A stretch of DNA of 64,000 nt from Burkholderiaceae bacterium (GCA_024235955.1 JACKLJ010000002.1:815554-879553); one strand, 5' to 3'; counted from the first letter of the stretch, positions 16,212 to 24,810 are shown. The notes: generated by a model not told the origin, from the letters alone. Numbers and translations are program-made.

Positions 16212-17538
16212 CGGCCAGGCGCTGGGCGCAGGCCTGGGCGCGGCCGGCGTCGCGCGCCTCCACCATCACGCGCAGCAGCGGTTCGGTGCCGCTGGCGCGG
16301 ATCAGCACGCGGCCGTCGGCACCCAGCTCGGCCTCGACGGCGCGGGTGGCTTCGGCCAGCGCGGTGTTGTCCTGCCAGCGACTGCCGGGCGCCAGGCGCA
16401 CGTTGATCAGCGTCTGCGGGAACACGGTGACGGGCGCCAGCAGCTCGGCCAGCGAGCGGCCGCCGCGCACGCAGGCGCGCAGCACCTGCAGGGCCGAGAT
16501 CAGGCCGTCGCCGGTGCTGTGCCTGTCGAGCACCAGCAGGTGACCAGAGCCCTCGCCGCCCAGCAGCCAGCCGCGTGCCAGCAGTTCTTCCAGCACGTAA
16601 CGGTCGCCCACCTTGGCGCGCGCCACGTCGAGCCCCAGCGCGCGCAGGGCGAGTTCGACGCCCTGGTTGGTCATCAGCGTGCCGACCACGCCGCCCACCG
16701 CCGCCACGCTGCCGCCGGCGGCGCCCAGCCGGTCGGCTGCCAGCACGTAGAGCAGCTCGTCGCCGTTGAACAGGCGGCCATCGGCGTCGACCATCTGCAG
16801 CCGGTCGGCATCGCCGTCCAGCGCCACGCCATAGTGGGCGCCGTGCTGGCGCACCGCCGCCACCAGCGCCGCCGGGTGGGTGGCGCCCACGCCGTCGTTG
16901 ATGTTGAGGCCGTCGGGCGCGCAGCCGATCGGCACCACGTCGGCCCCCAGCTCGTGAAACACCATGGGCGCGATCTGGTAGGCCGCTCCGTTGGCGGCAT
17001 CGACCACGATCTTCAGGCCGCGCAGGTTCAGGTCCTGCCCGAAGGTGCTCTTGCAGAACTCGACATAGCGCCCCGCCGCGTCTTCCAGGCGGCGCGAGCG
17101 GCCGAGCGAGGCAGAGGCCATCCACTGCGGTGCCTCGGCCAGCATGGCTTCGACGTCGGCTTCCCAGGCGTCGGGCAGTTTGGCGCCTTCGGCACTGAAG
17201 AACTTGATGCCGTTGTCCGGGTAGGGGTTGTGGCTGGCGCTGATGACCACGCCCAGATCGGCCCGCTGCGCGCGGGTGAGGTAGGCCACCGCGGGCGTGG
17301 GTATCGGGCCGAGCAGCACGGCGTCGGCGCCGGCCGAGTTCAGCCCCGCCTCCAGCGCGGCTTCCAGCATGTAGCCGGACACCCGCGTGTCCTTGCCGAT
17401 CAGCACCTTGGGCCGCGCGGCCTGGCGCTGCAGCACGCGGCCGACCGCGTGGCCGAGCCTGAGCACGAAGTCCGGCGTGATCGGGGCCTGCCCCACCGTG
17501 CCGCGGATGCCGTCGGTGCCGAAGTATTGGCGCGTCAT
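16192..17538 (-). CDS. glmM: phosphoglucosamine mutase GlmM
   Basis: Interconverts glucosamine-6-phosphate and glucosamine-1-phosphate, a step to UDP-GlcNAc for peptidoglycan and lipid A. 448 aa, full length. The start MTRQYFGTDGIRGTVG is the family signature. The phosphoserine S102 lies in GVVISASHNPYPDNGIKFF. The metal loop LDGDADRLQMVDADG and the C-terminal phosphate-binding loop RASGTEPLLRVMVE are present. It follows folP as in many bacteria (ftsH-folP-glmM order), with a repeat copy in the 73-bp gap. Confidence 0.97.
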   Translation of the reverse strand: MTRQYFGTDGIRGTVGQAPITPDFVLRLGHAVGRVLQRQAARPKVLIGKDTRVSGYMLEAALEAGLNSAGADAVLLGPIPTPAVAYLTRAQRADLGVVISASHNPYPDNGIKFFSAEGAKLPDAWEADVEAMLAEAPQWMASASLGRSRRLEDAAGRYVEFCKSTFGQDLNLRGLKIVVDAANGAAYQIAPMVFHELGADVVPIGCAPDGLNINDGVGATHPAALVAAVRQHGAHYGVALDGDADRLQMVDADGRLFNGDELLYVLAADRLGAAGGSVAAVGGVVGTLMTNQGVELALRALGLDVARAKVGDRYVLEELLARGWLLGGEGSGHLLVLDRHSTGDGLISALQVLRACVRGGRSLAELLAPVTVFPQTLINVRLAPGSRWQDNTALAEATRAVEAELGADGRVLIRASGTEPLLRVMVEARDAGRAQACAQRLADAAAQG

Positions 17539-17563
17539 GTGACCCTCATCTCCTGATTGTGAT

Positions 17564-17613
17564 CAAAATTGGCCGCCAGCCCAGGTACAGCGGGCGCAGG
17601 CAGCTATCATTTC
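17564..17613 (-). repeat. dispersed palindromic repeat (folP-glmM intergenic)
   Basis: On the minus strand it reads GATAGCTGCCTGCGCCCGCT, then GTACCTGGGCTGGCGGCCAATTTTG. It fills most of the folP-glmM gap and would form a hairpin in the shared transcript. Confidence 0.8.
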
Positions 17614-18496
17614 AGTAGTTTCCCGGCGTGCCTGTCTCCACGCGCGCGGCGCGCCACACGGCCAGGGCCTCGGCAGTTTCACGCACGTCGTGCACGCGCA
17701 CGATGCGCGCGCCGCGCTCCACCGCCAGCAGCGCGGCCGCCACGCTGGCCGTGCCACGCGCTGCGGGCGGCGCGGGCTGCCCCTCGGCATCGGCCAGTGC
17801 GGCGCCCAGCGACGACTTGCGCGACCAGCCCACCAGCAGCGGGTAGCCGGCGGCCAGCAGTTCGTCCTGCCGCGCCAGCAGCGAGAAATTCTGCGCCGCC
17901 GTCTTGCCGAAACCGATACCCGGGTCCAGCACGATGCGGTTCCTTGGCACGCCCTGCCCTTGCAGCGCCTGCGCAGCCTGCTCCAGGAACAGGAGCACCT
18001 GGGGCACCACGTCGCCTTCCATCGGCGTCAGCTGCATGGTCTGCGGATCGCGGTGCATGTGCATCAGGCACACGCCACAGGCCGGGTGGTGGCGCACCAC
18101 CTCCAGCGCGCTCGGGCCGCCGGTGCTGCTGGTGCGGCGCAGGCCCCAGATGTCGTTGATGATGTCGGCGCCCAGCTCCAGCACGGCGGCCATGACCTCG
18201 GGCTTGTAGGTGTCGACCGAGACCGGCACCTGCCAGCGCACGGCTTCGCGCACCACCGGCAGCACGCGCGCCAGTTCGTCTTCCAGCGGCAGCGGCGGTG
18301 CGCCGGGGCGGGTGGATTCGCCGCCGATGTCGAGCATGTCGGCGCCGTCTTTCAGCAGTTGCTCGGCATGGCGCAGGGCGGCGGTGGCGTCGGCGTGCCG
18401 GCCGCCGTCGGAAAAGGAATCGGGCGTGACGTTGACGATGCCCATGACGCGGGGCTCATCCAGCGCGATGTCGAAGCGGGTGGTCTTCCAGCGCAT
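17612..18496 (-). CDS. folP: dihydropteroate synthase FolP
   Basis: Condenses p-aminobenzoate with hydroxymethyl-dihydropterin diphosphate in folate synthesis; it is the sulfonamide target. 294 aa TIM barrel. Signature motifs are VMGIVNVTPDSFSDGG (residues ~17-32), MLDIGGESTRPGA (~54-66), NRIVLDPGIGFGKT and LVGWSRKSSLG (~221-231). It starts shortly after the ftsH terminator and is followed by glmM. Confidence 0.97.
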   Translation of the reverse strand: MRWKTTRFDIALDEPRVMGIVNVTPDSFSDGGRHADATAALRHAEQLLKDGADMLDIGGESTRPGAPPLPLEDELARVLPVVREAVRWQVPVSVDTYKPEVMAAVLELGADIINDIWGLRRTSSTGGPSALEVVRHHPACGVCLMHMHRDPQTMQLTPMEGDVVPQVLLFLEQAAQALQGQGVPRNRIVLDPGIGFGKTAAQNFSLLARQDELLAAGYPLLVGWSRKSSLGAALADAEGQPAPPAARGTASVAAALLAVERGARIVRVHDVRETAEALAVWRAARVETGTPGNY

Positions 18497-18518
18497 GCGC
18501 TAAGGGCTGTCTGCCAAG

Positions 18519-18541
18519 AAAAACGGGGCGCGAACGCCCCG
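18519..18541 (-). terminator. rho-independent terminator after ftsH
   Basis: On the minus strand a 7-bp stem CGGGGCG / CGCCCCG closed by a TTCG tetraloop is followed by TTTTT. It lies 21 bases after the ftsH stop and directly before folP. Confidence 0.88.
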
Positions 18542-18562
18542 CTTACCGGTTGCAGCCGGCCG

Positions 18563-20482
18563 TCATGCCGCCGTGGGCGACGGGTCGGCCGGCTTGGTGG
18601 CCGGCGCGCCCCCGGTGCCGCTGCCGCCGGAGTTGGGCGTGCGCGGCGTGAAGTCCTTGGGCGGACGCGGCTCGCGGCCGGCCATGATGTCGTCGAGCTG
18701 CTCGCCGTCGATGGTTTCCCAGTCGAGCAGCGCCTTGGCCATGGCGTGCATCTTGTCCTGGTTGTCCTCGATCAGCTTGCGCGCCAAACCGTACTGCTGG
18801 TCGATGATGCGGCGCACCTCCAGATCCACCTTCTGCATGGTTTCTTCGGAGATGTTGGTGGTCTTGGTGACGCTGCGGCCCAGGAACACCTCGCCTTCGT
18901 TTTCGGCATAGACCATGGGGCCCAGCGCCTCGCTCATGCCGTACTTCATGACCATGTCGCGCGCCAGGTTGGTGGCGCGCTCGAAGTCGTTGGAAGCGCC
19001 GGTGGTCATCTGGTTCATGAACACCTCTTCGGCGATGCGGCCGCCGAACAGCATGCTGATCTGGTTCAGCATGTATTCCTTGTCGTAGCTGTAGCGATCG
19101 TTCTCCGGCAGGCTCATGGTCACGCCCAGCGCGCGGCCGCGCGGGATGATGGTGACCTTGTGCACCGGGTCGCACTTGGGCAGCAGTTTGCCGATGAGCG
19201 CGTGGCCGCTCTCGTGGTAGGCGGTGTTGCGGCGCTCTTCCTCGGGCATGACCATGCTCTTGCGCTCGGGGCCCATGAGGATCTTGTCCTTGGCCTTCTC
19301 GAAGTCCTGCATCTCGACCACGCGGGCGTTGCGGCGGGCGGCCATCAAGGCGGCCTCGTTGCACAGGTTGGCCAGATCGGCACCGCTCATGCCGGGCGTA
19401 CCGCGCGCGATGATGCTGGCGCTGACGTCCTGGCCGATCGGGATCTTGCGCATGTGCACGTTCAGGATCTGCTCGCGGCCGCGGATGTCGGGCAGCGTCA
19501 CGTAGACCTGACGGTCGAAGCGGCCGGGGCGCAGCAGGGCGGCGTCCAGGATGTCGGGGCGGTTGGTGGCGGCCACCACGATCACGCCGAGGTTGGTCTC
19601 GAAACCGTCCATCTCGACCAGCATCTGGTTCAGCGTCTGCTCGCGCTCGTCGTTGCCGCCGCCGAGGCCGGCGCCACGCTGGCGGCCGACGGCGTCGATT
19701 TCATCGATGAAGATGATGCAGGGCGCGTTCTTCTTGGCGTTCTCGAACATGTCGCGCACGCGGGCCGCGCCCACGCCGACGAACATTTCCACGAAGTCGG
19801 AGCCCGAGATGCTGAAGAACGGCACCTTGGCCTCGCCGGCGATGGACTTGGCCAGCAGCGTCTTGCCGGTGCCGGGTGGGCCGACCAGCAGCAGGCCGCG
19901 CGGGATGCGGCCGCCCAGTTTCTGGAATTTCTGCGGGTCTTTCAGGAAATCGACCACTTCCTTCACCTCTTCCTTGGCCTCGTCGCAGCCGGCGACGTCG
20001 GCGAAGGTGATGGTGTTGTTGTTCTCGTCCAGCATGCGCGCCTTGCTCTTGCCGAAGCTGAAGGCACCGCCCTTGCCGCCGCCCTGCATCTGGCGCATGA
20101 AGTACACCCACACGCCGATCAGCAGCAGCATCGGGCCCCAGCTGACCAGCAGGGTCATCAGCAGCGAGCCCTCTTCACGCGGCTTGACGTCGAACTTGAC
20201 GTTGTGGTTGATCAGGTCGCCGATCAGGCCGCGATCCAGATAAGTGGCGTTGGTGCGCACCCGGCGGTCGTCGCTCATGGTGGCCACGATGTCGGTGCCG
20301 CCCTGGCCTTCCTGGATCACCGCGCTCTTCACGCGGTTGTTGCGCACTTCCTGCAGGAACTCCGAGTACGCCATGTGGTTGGAGCCCGCCATGCGGGAGC
20401 CGTCGAACTGCTTGAAGACGGTGAACAGCACCATGGCGATCACCATCCACACGGCAACTTTCGAAAACCATTGATTCTTCAA
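18563..20482 (-). CDS. ftsH: ATP-dependent zinc metalloprotease FtsH
   Basis: Membrane-anchored AAA+ protease that degrades misfolded membrane proteins and LpxC-type regulators. 639 aa from a TTG start (LKNQWFSKVAVW), chosen because relatives begin (M)NNQWFSK and GGAG lies 8 bases upstream; the frame is open to 20536. It has two membrane segments (~8-25 and ~107-128), Walker A GPPGTGKT (201-208), Walker B IIFIDEIDA, the second region of homology ATNRPDILDAALLRPGRFDR, and the zinc site HESGH (423-427). A Gly/Pro-rich tail ends the protein. It follows rlmE as in the common rlmE-ftsH operon. Confidence 0.96.
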   Translation of the reverse strand: MKNQWFSKVAVWMVIAMVLFTVFKQFDGSRMAGSNHMAYSEFLQEVRNNRVKSAVIQEGQGGTDIVATMSDDRRVRTNATYLDRGLIGDLINHNVKFDVKPREEGSLLMTLLVSWGPMLLLIGVWVYFMRQMQGGGKGGAFSFGKSKARMLDENNNTITFADVAGCDEAKEEVKEVVDFLKDPQKFQKLGGRIPRGLLLVGPPGTGKTLLAKSIAGEAKVPFFSISGSDFVEMFVGVGAARVRDMFENAKKNAPCIIFIDEIDAVGRQRGAGLGGGNDEREQTLNQMLVEMDGFETNLGVIVVAATNRPDILDAALLRPGRFDRQVYVTLPDIRGREQILNVHMRKIPIGQDVSASIIARGTPGMSGADLANLCNEAALMAARRNARVVEMQDFEKAKDKILMGPERKSMVMPEEERRNTAYHESGHALIGKLLPKCDPVHKVTIIPRGRALGVTMSLPENDRYSYDKEYMLNQISMLFGGRIAEEVFMNQMTTGASNDFERATNLARDMVMKYGMSEALGPMVYAENEGEVFLGRSVTKTTNISEETMQKVDLEVRRIIDQQYGLARKLIEDNQDKMHAMAKALLDWETIDGEQLDDIMAGREPRPPKDFTPRTPNSGGSGTGGAPATKPADPSPTAA

Positions 20483-20715
20483 GGTCGCGGCTCCAAATCG
20501 ATAAGGCAGGGGCAATAGCCCCCATATAAGACCCATTCTAGGCGTTTCAACCCTGGCGCGGGTACCCGCCGGGGGTAGCTCCCATACGGGAAATGCGCCA
20601 TTTCCGGGGCTTTGGCGCCCATTTCCGCGCCCTCAGGCCGGCCGGTGGGTCGAACGAAACAATTGGTTGCGTTCCGTTGATGCCGCTCAAGCGCCTGAGT
20701 GAGGCCGGTCAGCGC

Positions 20716-21384
20716 TCAGCCGCCCCTGACCTGCTTGAGACCCATGCCCACCAGAAAGGTTTCGGAGGAACGGTCGCGCGAGGCCTTGGGCTTGATCGGC
20801 TTGACCACGCGGAAGCTCTCCTTGAACAGCTTGACGAGCTGGCTGTAGCCGCTGCCGTGGAACACCTTGGCCACCAGCGCACCATCCGGCTTGAGGTGGT
20901 CCTGGGCGAAGGACACCGCCAGTTCCACCAGATGCGCAATGCGCGCGGCGTCGCTGGATTCGATGCCCGACAGGTTGGGCGCCATGTCCGACACCACCAC
21001 ATCCACCGGCCGGCCGCCCAGCGCCTCGTGCAGGTGCGCCAGCACCGCGTCCTCGCGGAAATCGCCCTGCAGGAAGCTCACGCCCTCGATGGGCTCCATG
21101 GGCAGGATGTCCAGCGCCACGATGGCGCCCTCCAGTTCCCCCACGGCCGCGCCACTGGGCGACAGCCGGCGCCGCACGTACTGACTCCAGGCGCCGGGGG
21201 CGCTGCCCAGGTCCACCACCACCTGGCCGGGCCGGATGAGTTTCAGCGCCTCGTCGATCTCCTTGAGCTTGTAGGCGGCGCGCGCGCGGTAGCCCTCGCG
21301 CTGGGCGAGCTTGACGTAGGGGTCGTTCACGTGGTCGTTCAACCACGCCTTGTTGACCTTCTTGCTTTTCGTCTTGACCTTCAT
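20716..21384 (-). CDS. rlmE: 23S rRNA 2'-O-ribose U2552 methyltransferase RlmE (FtsJ/RrmJ)
   Basis: Methylates U2552 of 23S rRNA late in 50S assembly. 222 aa. The SAM-binding motif VVVDLGSAPGAWSQYV (~55-70) and the K-D-K-E catalytic set are visible: K39 in RARAAYKLKEID, D133 in VVSDMAPNLSG, K173 in VAKVFHGSGY, and Glu in RSSETFLVGMG. The ATG at 21384 gives the usual lysine-rich start MKVKTKSKKVNKAW; the longer frame upstream runs through a repeat and the yhbY gene. It is divergent from yhbY and upstream of ftsH. Confidence 0.95.
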   Translation of the reverse strand: MKVKTKSKKVNKAWLNDHVNDPYVKLAQREGYRARAAYKLKEIDEALKLIRPGQVVVDLGSAPGAWSQYVRRRLSPSGAAVGELEGAIVALDILPMEPIEGVSFLQGDFREDAVLAHLHEALGGRPVDVVVSDMAPNLSGIESSDAARIAHLVELAVSFAQDHLKPDGALVAKVFHGSGYSQLVKLFKESFRVVKPIKPKASRDRSSETFLVGMGLKQVRGG

Positions 21385-21420
21385 CAGGGGCTGCAGCCGG
21401 TGGGCGGCGAGTAGATATGG

Positions 21421-21467
21421 TTTTGATAGCTGCCTGCGCCCGTCACGCAAGGGCCAGTTGCCAAAAT
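21421..21467 (+). repeat. dispersed palindromic repeat (rlmE-yhbY divergent gap)
   Basis: This is the cleanest copy. TTTTG, then the exact core ATAGCTGCCTGCGCCCGTCA (21426-21445), then CGCAAGGGCCAGTTGCCAAAAT. The ends TTTTG and CAAAA are also complementary. It sits between the two divergent starts, so it may overlap promoter signals. Confidence 0.88.
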
Positions 21468-21522
21468 CGTTCCTAAAAACAGAGGCAGCGCAGTTGAGCC
21501 ACCGGCACCGATAATACGGCCC

Positions 21523-21993
21523 ATGCCCCAGATTGAACTCACTCCGGCCGAGCGCAAGGCCCACCGCGCCGAGGCGCACCACCTCGACCCCGTGGTCATG
21601 GTCGGTGCCGACGGCCTCACGCCCGCCGTGCGCAAGGAGGCCGACGCGGCCCTGAACGCCCACGGCCTGATCAAGATCCGCGTGTTCGGCGACGACCGCG
21701 CGGCGCGCGAAGCCATCTACCAGCAACTGGCCGACGAGCTGAACGCCGCCCCGGTGCAGCACATCGGCAAGCTGCTGGTGCTGTGGCGGCCCAAGCCCGC
21801 CAAGGACAAGGTGGCTGACGACGAGCGCCTGCCCGGCCCCAAGGACATCAAGGTCCTCAAGTACAGCAAGCGCGGTGGCCAGCGGCCCGAGGTGCGGGTG
21901 GTGCGCGTGCTGGGCAACCAGCGCCTCACGCCCGGCGGCAAGCTCAAGAAGGCACAGCCCAAGCAGAAATCGGTCAAGAAGAGCCGGGACTGA
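21523..21993 (+). CDS. yhbY: YhbY-family CRM-domain RNA-binding protein
   Basis: 156 aa. The CRM domain covers residues ~1-95: LTPAERKAHRAEAHHLDPVV, then VGADGLTPAVRKEADAALNAHGLIKIRVFG. It is a small RNA-binding fold linked to 50S assembly, and pairing with rlmE is a common divergent arrangement. A basic tail of ~55 residues (KLKKAQPKQKSVKKS) is longer than in E. coli YhbY (97 aa) and could add RNA affinity. Confidence 0.9.
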   Translation: MPQIELTPAERKAHRAEAHHLDPVVMVGADGLTPAVRKEADAALNAHGLIKIRVFGDDRAAREAIYQQLADELNAAPVQHIGKLLVLWRPKPAKDKVADDERLPGPKDIKVLKYSKRGGQRPEVRVVRVLGNQRLTPGGKLKKAQPKQKSVKKSRD

Positions 21994-22037
21994 AGGGGCG
22001 AGAACCTCACGCCGCCACGGCGGCCGGCCGCCGGATT

Positions 22038-22090
22038 ACTACGAAAAAGAGAGCTGACAGCGAATGCCTGACAAGGGCCAGAGGCACATT
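22038..22090 (+). repeat. dispersed palindromic repeat spanning a start codon
   Basis: Reads CTACGAAAAAGAGAGCTGAC, then AGCG, ATGCCTGACAAGGGCCAGAGGCACATTCTG. The ATG of the glycosyltransferase-like gene lies inside the element, so the repeat supplies its 5' leader and first residues (MPDKGQRHIL). Confidence 0.65.
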
Positions 22091-22819
22091 CTGTGCATGA
22101 AATGGGGCACCAAGTACGGCCCCGAATACGTCAACCGCCTCTACGGCATGGTGCGCCGGCACCTCAGCGGCGACTTCAGCTTCATCTGCCTGACCGACGA
22201 CGCCACCGGCGTGCGCCCCGAGGTGCGCTGCCTGCCGATCCCGCCGCTCAACCTGAACCTCAAGCCCGGCCAGCGCGACGGCGCCTGGAAAAAGCTCACC
22301 ACCTTCGAGGCCGACCTGCACGGCCTGCGCGGTACCGCGCTGTTCCTGGATCTGGATGTGGTGGTGGTCGGCGGCCTGGATGATTTCTTCACCCAGCCGG
22401 GGGAGTTTCTGATCATCCGCGACTACCCGCGCTTCTGGCGCACCGGCACGCGCATCATCGGCAACTCGTCGGTCTACCGCTTCGAACTGGGCGCGCACGC
22501 CGACGTGCTGGCCAACTTCCGTGCCCACATCGAGCAGGCCCAGCGCGACCACCGCAACGAGCAGGTCTACCTCTCGCACTTCCTGCACGACCAGGGCAAG
22601 CTCGGCTACTGGCCCGCCGCCTGGTGCCCGAGCTTCAAGTACCACTGCATTCCCGCATGGCCCAGCAACTGGTGGCGCGAGCCCTTCATCCCCGAAGGCG
22701 CGCGCATCGTCATCTTCCACGGCGAAGTGAACCCGCCCGATGCGCTGGCCGGCAAGCGCAACAAGCGTTTCGCGCACATCGAACCGGCGCGCTGGATCGC
22801 CGAGTACTGGAAGGAATAG
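22064..22819 (+). CDS. glycosyltransferase-like protein
   Basis: 251 aa soluble protein. HILCMKWGTKYGPEYVNRLY at the start and the acidic motif FLDLDVVVVGGLDDFF (~residues 98-113) resemble the nucleotide-sugar and metal-binding DxD of GT-A glycosyltransferases. A C-terminal IVIFHGEVNPPDAL carries a conserved His as in GT8/GT32-like enzymes. The substrate is unknown; a role in surface polysaccharide or LPS is possible given the Kdo hydroxylase gene that converges with it 36 bases away. No strong ribosome site precedes the ATG, which lies within a repeat copy. Confidence 0.65.
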   Translation: MPDKGQRHILCMKWGTKYGPEYVNRLYGMVRRHLSGDFSFICLTDDATGVRPEVRCLPIPPLNLNLKPGQRDGAWKKLTTFEADLHGLRGTALFLDLDVVVVGGLDDFFTQPGEFLIIRDYPRFWRTGTRIIGNSSVYRFELGAHADVLANFRAHIEQAQRDHRNEQVYLSHFLHDQGKLGYWPAAWCPSFKYHCIPAWPSNWWREPFIPEGARIVIFHGEVNPPDALAGKRNKRFAHIEPARWIAEYWKE

Positions 22820-22855
22820 GCCGGCCCGACCCCAAGGTCCGGGCTGCCCGCTGCG

Positions 22856-23734
22856 TCAGGCGGGCTCGGCCAGCGGCCGGCCCTTCATGCGAGAGAGGAT
22901 CTGCAGCGGACTGGACGCCGGGTCGACTTCGTGCCCGGCCTTCAGATGGTAGGTCTGCTCCATCATGTACTGCCCGCTCATCACCGCGTGGGTGGCCTGG
23001 TCGGAAAAGCACACCCAGCTCGTGCCCGGCGGGAACGGCATGGTCATCTGGTCGCAACTCTTCTGGTAGGCCATGTCGGCCTTCATGCCGTCGTGCAGCT
23101 GCAGCATCAGGTGGTCGTATTCGCCACGCAGCGACTTGGTGACGTGCAGCGCGTTCAGCACCTTGGCCTGCCAGGCCGAGTAAGGCTTGGCACGCGGCAG
23201 AAAGCGCTCGGCCACGGCCTCGAACGACTCACCCACGCGCCACACGCGCGGGGCGCCGTCCGGGTTGACGTTGGTGAACACGCGCAGGATCCGCTCGCCG
23301 TGCGTGGGGCGCGAAGGAAAGGCGTCGACGTGCAGGCGCTTGTCATCGGCGCGCCAGGACTGGGCGCGCGTCTCGACCTGCATCGGCCGGTAGCTGGTGG
23401 GCGCGCTGCGCAGCGCACCACCATAGCTGGGCAGCAGGCCGGCCACCAGAGCGTCGGCACAAGTGCGAAAGCGCGCCACCATGGCCGCCAGCGCCTGCTG
23501 CGTGCCCGCATCGCCCACCGCACCCTTGATGCTGCCGTCCACGTTCAGGCTGATGTTGCGGGTCTTGGGCTCGCGGATGTCGGGGCGCAGGAAGCCCTGC
23601 TCCTGCTCGCTCAGCCTGAAACCCAGGCGGGGAAAGTACAGCACCTTGCCGGCCTCCAGCGCATCCACCCACTCGCGCCTCGTGGGCACGGCCTGCCAGT
23701 CCGTGACGTCGATTTCAACGATGCGGTCGGTCAT
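22856..23734 (-). CDS. kdoO: Kdo hydroxylase KdoO (lipid A-core modifying Fe(II)/2OG dioxygenase)
   Basis: 292 aa. It converts the outer Kdo of Kdo2-lipid A to D-glycero-D-talo-oct-2-ulosonic acid, an LPS modification known in Burkholderia, Ralstonia and Yersinia. Iron ligands are visible as H135 and D137 in KRLHVDAFPSRPTHGERILR and distal H249 in DQATHAVMSGQYMMEQTYHL. The ATG at 23734 (MTDRIVEIDVTDWQ) is preferred over the open frame upstream. The family is recognised from overall pattern and motif order. Confidence 0.85.
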   Translation of the reverse strand: MTDRIVEIDVTDWQAVPTRREWVDALEAGKVLYFPRLGFRLSEQEQGFLRPDIREPKTRNISLNVDGSIKGAVGDAGTQQALAAMVARFRTCADALVAGLLPSYGGALRSAPTSYRPMQVETRAQSWRADDKRLHVDAFPSRPTHGERILRVFTNVNPDGAPRVWRVGESFEAVAERFLPRAKPYSAWQAKVLNALHVTKSLRGEYDHLMLQLHDGMKADMAYQKSCDQMTMPFPPGTSWVCFSDQATHAVMSGQYMMEQTYHLKAGHEVDPASSPLQILSRMKGRPLAEPA

Positions 23735-23839
23735 GGCCGGTGTTGTCCCTAGTTTGGTGCCAAAGCTTGGGATTGTCGCGCGCCCGCTCCGCTGCGTCTT
23801 GACGCAAGGCAAACGTGACAACGGCGCCCCGGCGCCCGC

Positions 23840-24259
23840 TCAGCCGCCGGGCGCGCGCGCCTGCCGCCAGAGCAGCGCGCCGGCGCACAGCCATTGCACG
23901 GCGTACATGGCCGTACCCACGCCGTGCCAGAGCGCCAGGTTGTCGCGCGCGCGGATGTGCGGCGCCACGGCGAACTCGATCAACAGCGCCAGCAACATCC
24001 CCAGCACTACGAAAATGAGAGCTGTCCCCGCCCGTCCCGAAAGGGCCCCAGGCTGTTTCGGCCGAAAAATCAGCAGCACCAGCCCGCACGCCACCGACAG
24101 CCAGGTCTGCGCCGTGAACAGCTGCGCCGCCATGTTGCCGGCGATCTGCGGCGAAGGCAGATGCCTGAACAGCAGCGGCACGGCGACAAAGCCGATTGCC
24201 GTCAGGCTGCCCCACCAGAGGCCCGCCGCCATCACCACCAGACGGTCGCGCATGGCCAC
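23840..24259 (-). CDS. DUF4149 membrane protein
   Basis: 139 aa with four hydrophobic segments, GLWWGSLTAIGFVAVPLLF being the signature start of DUF4149 (TMEM205-like). Function unknown. It begins three bases after the greA stop, so it is co-transcribed with greA, an arrangement common in Comamonadaceae. Residues ~66-84 (RPKQPGALSGRAGTALIFV), which join the second and third membrane segments, are encoded by a copy of the dispersed repeat. Confidence 0.85.
   Translation of the reverse strand: MAMRDRLVVMAAGLWWGSLTAIGFVAVPLLFRHLPSPQIAGNMAAQLFTAQTWLSVACGLVLLIFRPKQPGALSGRAGTALIFVVLGMLLALLIEFAVAPHIRARDNLALWHGVGTAMYAVQWLCAGALLWRQARAPGG
24007..24063 (+). repeat. dispersed palindromic repeat (in the DUF4149 gene)
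   Basis: Reads CTACGAAAATGAGAGCTGTC, then CCCGCCCGTCCCGAAAGGGCCCCAGGC. In frame, between two membrane segments. Confidence 0.7.
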
Positions 24260-24262
24260 GCC

Positions 24263-24739
24263 TCAGACGTAGGAGACGGCGATGATCTCGTAGTGCTTGA
24301 CGCCACCCGGCGCCTGCACCTCGGCCGTGTCGCCCTCTTCCTTGCCGATCAGCGCGCGGGCGATCGGGCTGGAGATGTTGATCAGGCCCTGCTTCAGGTC
24401 GGCCTCGTCCTCGCCGACGATCTGGTACTTCACGGTGTCGCCGGTGGCCTCGTCCTCCAGCTCCACGGTAGCGCCGAACACCACCTTGCCACCGGCATCC
24501 AGCGACGCCGGGTCAATGACCTGGGCGGCGGCCAGCTTGCCCTCGACCTCCTTGATGCGGCCCTCGATGAAGCCCTGGCGGTCCTTGGCGGCATCGTACT
24601 CGGCGTTCTCGCTCAGGTCGCCGTGCGAGCGCGCTTCGGCGATGGCGGCGATCACCGCCGGGCGATCCTTGGTCTTCAGGCGCTGCAGCTCTTCCTTGAG
24701 CTTCTCGGCGCCGCGCTTGGTGATCGGAATGGTGGCCAT
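24263..24739 (-). CDS. greA: transcription elongation factor GreA
   Basis: Rescues backtracked RNA polymerase by stimulating transcript cleavage. 158 aa, full length. The N-terminal coiled coil (MATIPITKRGAEKLKEELQR to ~75) carries the acidic tip ARSHGDLSENAEYDAAKDRQ with the Asp/Glu needed for cleavage. The C-terminal FKBP-like domain contains ISSPIARALIGKEEGDTAEV. The ATG at 24739 gives the canonical start. It lies just after a hairpin with a T-run that could act as an attenuator. Confidence 0.97.
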   Translation of the reverse strand: MATIPITKRGAEKLKEELQRLKTKDRPAVIAAIAEARSHGDLSENAEYDAAKDRQGFIEGRIKEVEGKLAAAQVIDPASLDAGGKVVFGATVELEDEATGDTVKYQIVGEDEADLKQGLINISSPIARALIGKEEGDTAEVQAPGGVKHYEIIAVSYV

Positions 24740-24754
24740 GTCTCTTGCATCCTC

Positions 24755-24792
24755 AAAAAGCGACACCGCCGAGCGTTGCCCCTCGGCGGTGT
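24755..24792 (-). terminator. terminator/attenuator between carB and greA
   Basis: On the minus strand a perfect 11-bp stem (ACACCGCCGAG / CTCGGCGGTGT) with an 8-nt loop is followed by CGC and TTTTT. It ends 16 bases before the greA ATG. It can terminate the carAB transcript, and if greA starts from the CATAAT at 24805-24810 it would also lie in the greA leader. Confidence 0.88.
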
Positions 24793-24804
24793 GATGATGG
24801 GTTC

Positions 24805-24810
24805 ATTATG
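24805..24810 (-). promoter_or_regulatory. candidate -10 element of greA
   Basis: CATAAT on the minus strand, about 12 bases before the terminator-like hairpin. I do not see a convincing -35 box, so this is a weak call. Confidence 0.35.

Noticed and set aside
17690..20518. A ~940-codon open frame on the plus strand
   Set aside because: It is the antisense shadow of folP and ftsH, with the same compositional bias.
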